A stretch of 6,715 nt of DNA from a bacterium (GTDB taxonomy: Bacteria; Patescibacteriota; Patescibacteriia; Patescibacteriales; GWE2-39-37), in NCBI GenBank assembly GCA_021786695.1, contig JAJYMT010000006.1, positions 1 through 6,715 on the forward strand. Reading direction: 5' to 3'. Of this stretch, positions 1-5,738 are shown piece by piece (the stretch's first letter is position 1; every line of letters begins with the position of its first letter). Below the pieces are notes generated by a model. That model saw only the letters and a program-made list of their open reading frames with translations. It was not told the origin of the DNA and ran no database searches. A program made the position numbers and the translations under genes.

Positions 1-1
1 C

Positions 2-361
2 ATGGAAACTGGCGGCATAGTAATCATGAAGGACGATCTGAATGACGTTGTGACCGCCTTCCAGCTGTCGAGAGAAACCATGAGCAAAATCAAACAAAAC
101 ATGTTCTTCGCCCTGTTCTATAACGTGATCGGCATTCCGATCGCCGCGCGGCTGTTCGCCGGTTTCGGCCTGATCCTGAAACCGGAATTAGCCGGTCTCG
201 CCATGGCGCTTTCCTCTATTTCGGTCGTTACTAATTCGCTGCTCCTGCGTTTCTTCCGGCCGAACAAAATTAATTACGCCTCGATGGTTGCTCCGGCCAT
301 TATGATCATCGTCTTCACTCTGATTTTCATCGAATTCGCCCGTTTCAGTGCGGCGATGTAG
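2..361 (+). CDS. Copper-type P1B ATPase, C-terminal fragment
   Basis: This is the C-terminal 119 residues of a heavy-metal P-type ATPase that opens left of the window; the ATG at base 2 is an internal Met, not the start. The first residues (METGGIVIMKDDLNDVV, then LSR) match the end of the P domain that follows the conserved GDGxND and GTDxA motifs of the family. Two membrane helices follow. The first (about 34-53) carries Y40-N41, and the second (about 64-84) carries M68 and S72. The YN and MxxxS pattern in the last two core helices is the Cu(I) site signature of P1B-1 (CopA-like) pumps, so Cu(I) export from the cytoplasm is likely. The protein continues about 30 residues past the usual end with a further hydrophobic stretch (about 94-115), possibly an extra helix. 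The phosphorylation site and any N-terminal metal-binding domain are outside the window. The family is clear; the copper specificity is inferred. Confidence 0.9.
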   Translation: METGGIVIMKDDLNDVVTAFQLSRETMSKIKQNMFFALFYNVIGIPIAARLFAGFGLILKPELAGLAMALSSISVVTNSLLLRFFRPNKINYASMVAPAIMIIVFTLIFIEFARFSAAM

Positions 362-374
362 ATAAAAAGAGCGA

Positions 375-410
375 CAAAACCCGATGAATTTATAAATTCA
401 TCGGGTTTTG
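375..410. terminator. Perfect 36-bp palindrome, likely bidirectional terminator
   Basis: The arms CAAAACCCGATGAATTTA (375-392) and TAAATTCATCGGGTTTTG (393-410) are exact reverse complements. The RNA would fold into a long hairpin with a short AU-rich loop and an A4/U4 base, 13 bases after the ATPase stop codon. This position fits an intrinsic terminator for the ATPase transcript. The U tract is only four bases and lies inside the stem. A palindrome overlapping a promoter could also be an operator; the sequence does not decide between the two. Confidence 0.7.
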
Positions 411-417
411 CTATAAT
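389..417 (+). promoter_or_regulatory. Putative promoter of the galT-like gene
   Basis: A consensus -10 box TATAAT lies at 412-417. Seventeen bases upstream, TTTATA (389-394) matches the -35 consensus at four of six positions and sits at the centre of the palindrome. Transcription should start about seven bases after the -10 box, at 424, which is the A of the galT ATG. No Shine-Dalgarno sequence is present. The simplest reading is a leaderless mRNA. The -35 assignment is weak. Confidence 0.55.
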
Positions 418-423
418 AAACAT

Positions 424-1350
424 ATGCCCAAACAACCAAAATCCGAAATCCGCAAGGACTATTTCTTGAACAAATACGTCGTCATCACTCCGAGCCGCGC
501 CAAGCGGCCGGTGGATCTGCGCGAGCACACCATCAAAGAAAAACCAGGGCACTGCTTTCTCTGTCCAGACGGCGTGGAAGAAAAGCAGGTGGTCGAGGCC
601 TTCGGCCAAGGCAAACCCTGGAACTTCATGGTGCTCAAAAATAAATATCCGGTCTTCACCGACGACAACGAAAAGGCGTACGGCCGGCAAGAGGTTCTGA
701 TCGAGACGCCGGATCACGGCGTCATTCTCGGGGAACTGCCGGAAAAGACCCTGGAAGAATTGCTCAATCTTTATTCGCACCGCACCGTCGAGTTAAGCCG
801 CGACAAAAAGATCGAATATGTCCTGGTTTTCAAAAACCAGGGTTCCAAGGCCGGCGCCTCGCTCGCCCACGCACATTCGCAGATCTACGCAACCGAATTC
901 CTGCCGCCCGACATCTTGCATGAACTGACCGAGGCAAAAAAATATTACACCGCCACCGGCCACTGTCCCTACTGCGACATCATCAAGCAGGAAATGAAAG
1001 GCCGGCGCAAGATTTTTGAAGACGATTCGGTTGCCGCCTTCGCACCCTACGCCAGCCAGCATCATTATGAGACCTGGATCTTTCCCAAGCGCCATCTCGA
1101 CAACATCACTTCTCTCAATGCGGCCGAATTTTCCTCTTTCGCCAGGTCGCTTAAGCTGATCCTGTTCAAACTTCATCAGCTGGGGCTGGCATACAATTTT
1201 TTCATGCACCAGGTGATTTCCGACAACAACCAGCATTTTTTTCTCAAAATCCAGCCGCGCGAAAACGTCTGGGGCGGCGTGGAGCTCGGTTCCGGTCTGG
1301 TGATCAATTCCGTAGCGCCGGAAACGGCGGCAAAATTTTATCGCGCTTGA
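424..1350 (+). CDS. galT: GalT-like nucleotidylyltransferase (HIT superfamily)
   Basis: The 308-residue protein matches the galactose-1-phosphate uridylyltransferase family across its length. GalT swaps UMP between UDP-glucose and galactose-1-phosphate through a uridylylated histidine (Leloir pathway, cytoplasm). The N-terminus (RKDYFLNKYVVITPSRAKRP) is typical. Candidate zinc ligands of the family are all present: C44 and C47 (HCFLC), H98 (TPDH) and H149. The active site lies in NQGSKAGASLAHAHSQ (138-153). H151 would be the nucleophile, but the usual HPH is HAH here. A second CxxC (C181, C184) follows. The C-terminal half ends with HFFLKIQPR (H271) and GGVELGSGLVIN, which match the family's FHWHIEILPR and GFExGxGxxIN. 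The second His of that metal site is Phe273. No other Leloir gene is adjacent, so the substrate could differ, for example an ADP-sugar or another nucleotide sugar. Family membership is firm; galactose as substrate is uncertain. The gene appears monocistronic, between two terminators. Confidence 0.82.
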   Translation: MPKQPKSEIRKDYFLNKYVVITPSRAKRPVDLREHTIKEKPGHCFLCPDGVEEKQVVEAFGQGKPWNFMVLKNKYPVFTDDNEKAYGRQEVLIETPDHGVILGELPEKTLEELLNLYSHRTVELSRDKKIEYVLVFKNQGSKAGASLAHAHSQIYATEFLPPDILHELTEAKKYYTATGHCPYCDIIKQEMKGRRKIFEDDSVAAFAPYASQHHYETWIFPKRHLDNITSLNAAEFSSFARSLKLILFKLHQLGLAYNFFMHQVISDNNQHFFLKIQPRENVWGGVELGSGLVINSVAPETAAKFYRA

Positions 1351-1379
1351 CCGCGGCAAAACAATGCCTTAAGATGCTT

Positions 1380-1408
1380 TTGTGTTTTTCAATTAAACTC
1401 ATTATAAT
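1380..1408 (+). promoter_or_regulatory. Putative promoter of the PBP gene
   Basis: A consensus -10 box TATAAT (1403-1408) is preceded at a 17-base spacing by TTGTGT (1380-1385), which keeps the TTG half of the -35 consensus. The expected transcription start is near 1415, giving a leader of about 27 bases to the ATG at 1442. The start falls inside the stem of the galT terminator, so the new transcript would lack the hairpin's 5' arm and escape termination. No ribosome binding site is visible before the ATG. Confidence 0.55.
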
Positions 1409-1432
1409 AAGTAGCGTAAGCTGCTTTTTTTT
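1409..1432 (+). terminator. Intrinsic terminator of the galT-like gene
   Basis: Arms AAGTAGC (1409-1415) and GCTGCTT (1420-1426) pair over seven base pairs with one G-U wobble. They close a GTAA loop of the stable GNRA type. Eight T residues (1425-1432) overlap the end of the stem and continue it. This is a compact, standard Rho-independent terminator, about 60 bases after the galT stop codon. Confidence 0.75.
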
Positions 1433-1441
1433 ACCTAGAAT

Positions 1442-4342
1442 ATGCCCATACCGCATCTGAATAAAAAAAGTCCGTCAAAACCGATCACCTGGCGCCGGGG
1501 AAAAAATTCCCGGCCGCTAAATCGCGGACTGGCGGACTGGCGGGAGCGGATCAAGCCCGAACGAGCGTGGCGTGAGACGCTCTTCAGCCGCAAGGCCTTT
1601 AGAGCATATCTTTACGGCTTCTTGTTACTGCTGATTTTTATCATCGGCTCCTATTACGCGCTAAGCCGCGATCTGCCCGATCCGAACAAGCTGATCGAAC
1701 GGCAGGTGGCCCAATCGACCAAAATCTATGACCGCACCGGCAAGGTGGTGCTTTATGAGGTGCATGGCGATCAGAAACGCACCTTGGTCGCCCTGAACGA
1801 CATTCCGAATAACGTAAAAAACGCCACTATCGCCATCGAGGATAAGGATTTTTACAAGCACGGCGGATTTTCCATCTGGGCAATTTTCCGCACTCTGGTG
1901 ATGAACGTGCTAAGGCAACAAAAGGCCGGCGGCTCGACCTTGACCCAGCAATTCATCAAGAATGCGGTTTTAACCACGGAAAAAACCTACACTAGAAAAA
2001 TTAAAGAACTGATCCTGGCTTACCGGCTGGAGCAAAAATTTTCCAAAGACGAGATCCTACAGATGTATCTGAACGAAATTCCTTACGGCTCAACCGCTTA
2101 CGGCGTCGAGGCGGCGGCGCAAAAATATTTCGGCAAGAACATCAAAGACGTCAACCTTGCCGAAGCGGCGATCCTGGCGGCCCTACCTCAAGCGCCGAGC
2201 CGCTATTCTCCTTACGGGCCGAACAAAGATCTATTGCTTGCCCGCCAAAAATACATCCTGGATCAGATGGTAAAACAAAATTACATCTCCCAGGACGAGG
2301 CGGAGGCGGCAAAAAAAACCGAACTCACTTTCAGAAAACCGACCGAGCAGATGCTGGCGCCGCACTTCGTAATGTACGTCAAAGAACTCTTGTCGGAAAA
2401 ATACGGAGATAAGACCATCGAATCCGGCGGCCTGCACATCATCACCACCTTGGATTACGACAAGCAAAAAATCGCAGAAGAGGTGATTGCCTCGCGTACG
2501 CCGGCGAATCTCCAAAAATACCAGGCGTCAAACGCCGCCTTGGTTTCGCTCGATCCCAGAACCGGACAGATCCTGGCCATGGTCGGTTCCAAGGACTATT
2601 GGAGCACCGATATCGACGGCCAGTACAACGTAGTGACGGCTGCCCGCCAACCCGGTTCTTCTTTCAAGCCGATCGTTTACTCGGCGGCTTTTCTCAAGGG
2701 TTACACGCCGGACACGGTGCTCGAAGACGTGGTGACGAACTTTTCCACCGATCCGGACAAACCCTACGAACCGCACGATTACGATCTGAAAGAGCGCGGC
2801 TTCATCACCATCCGCAGGGCGCTTGCCGGCTCGCTGAACATTCCGGCGGTCAAGGCGATCTACCTGACCGGCATCAATAACGTTCTCGATCTGGCCGACA
2901 AGCTGGGCTACACCACCCTGAAGGATCGCAGCCGCTTCGGCCTTTCTTTGGTGCTCGGAGGCGGCGAGGTAAAATTGCTCGAGCATGCCAATGCCTTCGG
3001 CGCCTTTGCCCAGGACGGAAAGGTGCATCCGACCAGCGCCATTTTGAAGGTAGAAGACAAGGACGGCAAGACGCTGGAAGAATTCAAGCCCGAAGAAGAA
3101 ACGGTTTTCGAGCCGCAAATAGCCAGGCAGATCGCAAACATAATGTCCGACAATGCGGCCCGCGCCTATATTTTCGGCGAAAAAAATTATCTCACCCTGC
3201 CTGAGCGCCCGGTCGCCGCCAAGACCGGCACTACCAACGACTACAAGGACGCCTGGACCATCGGCTACACGCCCTCGCTGGTCGCCGGCGTCTGGGTCGG
3301 CAACAACGACTTCAAGTCGATGAAAAAAGGTGCCGACGGTTCGATCGTCGCCGCTCCGATCTGGCACGATTTTATGGCGCGCGCGCTCAAGGGCGCGCCC
3401 GTGGAAAGTTTCACGCCGCCCGAACCGGTGGCGACCGGCAAGCCGGTGCTGGACGGTGACACCTCGGGCGGGTCGCTGGTCAAAATTGACCGCGCCTCCG
3501 GGCTGTTGGCCACGGCTGACACCCCGCCCTCGTTCGTCGAAGAGCGGCTGTATTTCGCGCCGCACTCGATCCTATATTACCTGAACAAAGACGACCCGCG
3601 CGGCCCCGCGCCCGCCAACCCGGCCGACGATCCGCAGTTCGCGCTCTGGGAAAAAGCGATCCAGAATTGGACGGCCAAACGAAGCTCGTCCACCATCGCC
3701 ACCGACACGCCACCGACCGCTTATGACAACTTGCATAAACCGGAAAATAATCCGGTCTTCACTGTCGAAGAGCCGCTCGCCAATCAAACGGTCGGCGGCA
3801 ACCTGGTCGCGCGCATCAACGGCTCCGCGCCGCGCGGCATCGGCCGCGCCGAATACTATCTGAACGGCAACCTGGCCTTCAACAACCCGGGATATCCCTT
3901 CGGACTGGATAAAAACATTTCTTTTCTTCCGAACGGCTATCACGATCTTACCGTCCGCGTCTGTGACGACATCGACAACTGCTCGGAACAAAAAATCACG
4001 TTTAACCTGCAACTGCCTAACGCCGGCATCGTCGATAGTAATATCGGCGTCAGCTGGTCGGCTCCGGCAAACGGACTGGCGGTCACCGCCCACGACTTCC
4101 CCCTGTCTTTGAAATTCAATCTCACCAACCCGGCCCAAACCGCTCGCATCGTGGTCTATTACCGCATCGGCACTTCGACCGAGAGCGCGGTCGCGGCCAC
4201 CATTGCCCCGATCGATTCCTCCAATCTGGCCGGCTCCTGGCGCAAGCCGCCGCCCAGGGGCGCTATTACCTACTGGGCCGAGGCCTGGAGCTGGAGCGGC
4301 TCAAGCGTCAAAACCGGAGAACAAACCCTGACCTCCAACTAA
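1442..4342 (+). CDS. Class A penicillin-binding protein, PBP1A type, with Ig-like C-terminal extension
   Basis: This 966-residue bifunctional peptidoglycan synthase polymerises lipid II into glycan and cross-links the peptides outside the membrane. A basic cytoplasmic tail (1-53) precedes one membrane anchor (about 54-73). The GT51 transglycosylase domain (about 85-260) has the catalytic Glu133 in EDKDF, GGSTLTQQ (163-170), RKIKE (185-189) and KDEILQMYLN (202-211). The transpeptidase domain (about 361-650) has all three motifs: S406-x-x-K409 with Ser406 as the acylated residue, S464-L-N466, and K594-T-G596. Roughly 300 residues follow. These comprise a proline-rich linker region (about 655-770) and two segments that look like Ig or fibronectin-type beta domains (about 771-857 and 865-966). 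The only two cysteines of the protein, C841 and C847, lie in the first. The extension may bind wall polymer or partners; that is inference. ATG 1442 is chosen because it is the only Met ahead of the membrane anchor. The gene is convergent with dnaN. Confidence 0.95.
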   Translation: MPIPHLNKKSPSKPITWRRGKNSRPLNRGLADWRERIKPERAWRETLFSRKAFRAYLYGFLLLLIFIIGSYYALSRDLPDPNKLIERQVAQSTKIYDRTGKVVLYEVHGDQKRTLVALNDIPNNVKNATIAIEDKDFYKHGGFSIWAIFRTLVMNVLRQQKAGGSTLTQQFIKNAVLTTEKTYTRKIKELILAYRLEQKFSKDEILQMYLNEIPYGSTAYGVEAAAQKYFGKNIKDVNLAEAAILAALPQAPSRYSPYGPNKDLLLARQKYILDQMVKQNYISQDEAEAAKKTELTFRKPTEQMLAPHFVMYVKELLSEKYGDKTIESGGLHIITTLDYDKQKIAEEVIASRTPANLQKYQASNAALVSLDPRTGQILAMVGSKDYWSTDIDGQYNVVTAARQPGSSFKPIVYSAAFLKGYTPDTVLEDVVTNFSTDPDKPYEPHDYDLKERGFITIRRALAGSLNIPAVKAIYLTGINNVLDLADKLGYTTLKDRSRFGLSLVLGGGEVKLLEHANAFGAFAQDGKVHPTSAILKVEDKDGKTLEEFKPEEETVFEPQIARQIANIMSDNAARAYIFGEKNYLTLPERPVAAKTGTTNDYKDAWTIGYTPSLVAGVWVGNNDFKSMKKGADGSIVAAPIWHDFMARALKGAPVESFTPPEPVATGKPVLDGDTSGGSLVKIDRASGLLATADTPPSFVEERLYFAPHSILYYLNKDDPRGPAPANPADDPQFALWEKAIQNWTAKRSSSTIATDTPPTAYDNLHKPENNPVFTVEEPLANQTVGGNLVARINGSAPRGIGRAEYYLNGNLAFNNPGYPFGLDKNISFLPNGYHDLTVRVCDDIDNCSEQKITFNLQLPNAGIVDSNIGVSWSAPANGLAVTAHDFPLSLKFNLTNPAQTARIVVYYRIGTSTESAVAATIAPIDSSNLAGSWRKPPPRGAITYWAEAWSWSGSSVKTGEQTLTSN

Positions 4343-4344
4343 AT

Positions 4345-4380
4345 AAAAAAACAGCCCCGTCCAGGCGGGGCTGTTTTTTT
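4345..4380. terminator. Bidirectional intrinsic terminator between PBP and dnaN
   Basis: The element is a 15-bp stem: A7 (4345-4351) plus CAGCCCCG (4352-4359), loop TCCAGG (4360-4365), then CGGGGCTG (4366-4373) and T7 (4374-4380). The GC-rich core and symmetric A7/T7 flanks give each strand a stem followed by a U tract. It starts two bases after the PBP stop codon and ends ten bases before the dnaN stop codon. One element can therefore stop both convergent transcripts. Confidence 0.93.
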
Positions 4381-4390
4381 ATCGCATCGG

Positions 4391-5515
4391 CTATTGTTTA
4401 ATCGGCATTATGATATACAAATAACTGTCATCCAATTCCGGCTTGACGATGCAGGGCGTATTGCCGTCAACCATACTTACGACGATCGACGGTTCGCCGA
4501 TGTTGGTGAGCCCGTCCAAAAGATAGCGATAATTCAGCACGGCGAAATTATCCTCGCCGGAAATTTTCGCGCCCACTTCGGCCAGATTCTCTCCCGCCTG
4601 TCCCGAGGCCGAGGAAACTATCATCTTGTTTTTATTTTTCGGAAAATCCATGCTTACGTCGTTGATACCGGTCTTGGAAAAAAGCGCCGAGGCCTTCACC
4701 GCCCGCTGCAACTCCTCCACCCTGACCACCGCCTTGGTCTTATTTACTGCCGGGATGATCTGTTGATAATCCGGATAACTGCCCTCGATCAGGCGGGAAA
4801 CCAGTTCGGTCGACCCATAGATGAATAATATTTGGTTTTCGCCGAAAAAAATCTCCAGCTCGTCGCCGCCCTCGCTGTCCTTGGTTGAACCGAGGATCCG
4901 CGCCACCTCCTGAAGGGTCTTTACCGGCACGATGAATTTTTTATTCGCCAGCCCGCCGGCCAAAACCACGTTTTTCAGGTGTTTTTCCGCCAAGCGGTAA
5001 CTGTCGGTCGCCGCCAAAACCAACTCCTTGTCCGTAAAAGAAAAAAGTACGCCCGAAAGCTCCAAGCGCGTCTCTCCGGCCGCCGCGGCAAAACTTACCT
5101 GCCCGAGCGCTTTCTTAAATTCTTCCGCCTTAATCGTACAGGTGTTGGTCCGCTCGACGCTCGGCACCAACGGAAAATCTTCGGCTGATTGTCCGTTGAT
5201 TTTCGTCTTATAGTCATCGCAAGCCACCACCAGGCGCGCGCCCTCCAACGACAAATCAACCCGCTGATTAGGTAAAAGATTTATATAATCGGTTAAAATT
5301 TTTGCGTCAACCGTAAACACCCCCTCGTCTTCGATTTTCCCCCGCACCACACTACTAACCCCGATTTCCAGGTTTGTGGTCGTCAGTTTTATCTTTCCGC
5401 CACGCGCCTCAATCATCACATTATTAAGAATCGGTAAGTTCACGTTTTTCCCCGCAACATGGCTCACCAACCCCAAACCAATCCTTAAATTTTCTTGCAG
5501 TCCCGAGATTCTCAT
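4391..5515 (-). CDS. dnaN: DNA polymerase III beta subunit (sliding clamp)
   Basis: The 374-residue protein forms the dimeric ring that encircles DNA and holds the replicative polymerase on its template. The length is normal for the family and the three clamp folds can be followed. Domain 1 (about 1-125) has LPILNNVMIEA and TTNLEIG, and ends at the FPLVP turn (114-118). Domain 2 (about 126-250) has SGVLFSF and LAATDSYRLAEK (167-178). Domain 3 (about 255-374) begins after the conserved SRLIEGSYPDYQQIIP (240-255) and ends with YLYIIMPIKQ, the family's C-terminal strand that helps form the partner-binding pocket. The start at 5515 gives a typical N-terminus (MRISGLQENL). No Shine-Dalgarno sequence precedes it; the upstream bases are almost all A and T and belong to the putative origin. 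dnaN lies downstream of dnaA in the same direction, 223 bases away. Confidence 0.97.
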   Translation of the reverse strand: MRISGLQENLRIGLGLVSHVAGKNVNLPILNNVMIEARGGKIKLTTTNLEIGVSSVVRGKIEDEGVFTVDAKILTDYINLLPNQRVDLSLEGARLVVACDDYKTKINGQSAEDFPLVPSVERTNTCTIKAEEFKKALGQVSFAAAAGETRLELSGVLFSFTDKELVLAATDSYRLAEKHLKNVVLAGGLANKKFIVPVKTLQEVARILGSTKDSEGGDELEIFFGENQILFIYGSTELVSRLIEGSYPDYQQIIPAVNKTKAVVRVEELQRAVKASALFSKTGINDVSMDFPKNKNKMIVSSASGQAGENLAEVGAKISGEDNFAVLNYRYLLDGLTNIGEPSIVVSMVDGNTPCIVKPELDDSYLYIIMPIKQ

Positions 5516-5520
5516 ATATT

Positions 5521-5526
5521 AATATA
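5521..5526 (-). promoter_or_regulatory. Putative -10 box of dnaN, leaderless start
   Basis: Read on the minus strand, TATATT (5526 down to 5521) ends five bases before the dnaN ATG. A start site six to eight bases downstream would fall at or next to the first codon, giving a leaderless mRNA. No good -35 hexamer is visible: the expected place reads CCCTTA (5549-5544) and lies between the DnaA-trio run and a DnaA box. The AT-rich context makes chance matches to -10 easy, so this is tentative. Confidence 0.4.
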
Positions 5527-5549
5527 TAAAACAATAGTAATAATAAGGG

Positions 5550-5558
5550 TGTTGATAA
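5550..5558 (-). other. DnaA box TTATCAACA
   Basis: This 9-mer has one mismatch to TTATCCACA. It is the box adjoining the GGG and DnaA-trio run. The same 9-mer recurs at 5727-5735 on the other strand, which suggests that TTATCAACA is the form this organism prefers. Confidence 0.6.
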
Positions 5559-5576
5559 TGTTGGTTTTGTCGGTTT
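5559..5576 (-). repeat. Two degenerate 9-mers in tandem with the DnaA box
   Basis: The plus strand reads TGTTGATAA, TGTTGGTTT and TGTCGGTTT without gaps over 5550-5576. The last two units (5559-5576) keep the TGT-G core of the first, which is a DnaA box. They could be low-affinity sites for a growing DnaA filament. They could also reflect only the G/T-rich composition of this stretch. Confidence 0.35.
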
Positions 5577-5671
5577 TTGTTTTGTTTTTAGGTAATTTTC
5601 TTTCTAATAAAGTGTTGATTGGTTGGTGAGGTCCGGGGATGGTTTGTGTGTGGTCGGCGTTCGCGGGTTAT

Positions 5672-5680
5672 TTATCCATA
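5672..5680 (+). other. DnaA box-like TTATCCATA inside AT-rich tract
   Basis: This 9-mer has one mismatch to TTATCCACA. It is embedded in a 32-base tract (5668-5699) that has no G and only the two C of the box. An AT-rich tract next to a DnaA box is a second candidate for duplex opening. Confidence 0.5.
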
Positions 5681-5726
5681 TTTTATTAATTTTTTTAAAC
5701 CCCCTGTCCCGCGCCCATCAGCCGGC

Positions 5727-5735
5727 TTATCAACA
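5727..5735 (+). other. DnaA box TTATCAACA
   Basis: This is a second copy of the 9-mer found at 5550-5558, in opposite orientation. It lies just before the dnaA stop codon. The two copies bracket the gap and point towards each other on the two strands. Confidence 0.55.
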
Positions 5736-5738
5736 TCT

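Larger units (their letters stand above)
5516..5558. other. Candidate basal origin unwinding element: AT tract, DnaA-trios, GGG, DnaA box
   Basis: On the plus strand the order is an AT-rich tract (5516-5531), TAG TAA TAA TAA (5535-5546), GGG (5547-5549) and TGTTGATAA (5550-5558, a DnaA box on the minus strand). This is the order known for the basal unwinding system described in Bacillus subtilis. There, DnaA bound at boxes spreads onto trio repeats (3'-[G/A]AT-5') and opens the adjoining AT-rich DNA. Four uninterrupted trios directly next to a box are unlikely to be coincidence but could arise in AT-rich DNA. Confidence 0.6.

Noticed and set aside
274..780. Open frame of 168 codons on the minus strand spanning the ATPase end and galT start
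   Set aside because: It crosses a strong palindrome and two recognised genes, and its sequence resembles no family I know.
793..1359. Open frame of 188 codons antisense to galT
   Set aside because: galT carries conserved catalytic motifs throughout this stretch; the opposite frame has none.
1436..1441. TAGAAT as a -10 box for the PBP gene
   Set aside because: It touches the ATG, so transcription would begin inside the gene after the start codon; TATAAT at 1403-1408 fits better.
2528..3565. Open frame of 345 codons antisense to the PBP gene
   Set aside because: It lies wholly opposite the transpeptidase-coding region, is rich in Arg and Gly as expected from the complement of GC-rich codons, and shows no recognisable domain.
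3572..4138. Open frame of 188 codons antisense to the PBP C-terminal region
   Set aside because: It mirrors the real gene, has no family motif and no start signal of its own.
4761..4769. TGTTGATAA DnaA box-like 9-mer inside dnaN
   Set aside because: It is isolated, lies in codons for the conserved DYQQ stretch, and is about 750 bases from the origin-like cluster.
5516..5738. A small protein or RNA gene in the dnaA-dnaN gap
   Set aside because: No open frame with a plausible start and composition, no tRNA-like fold and no terminator hairpin with a U tract are visible.
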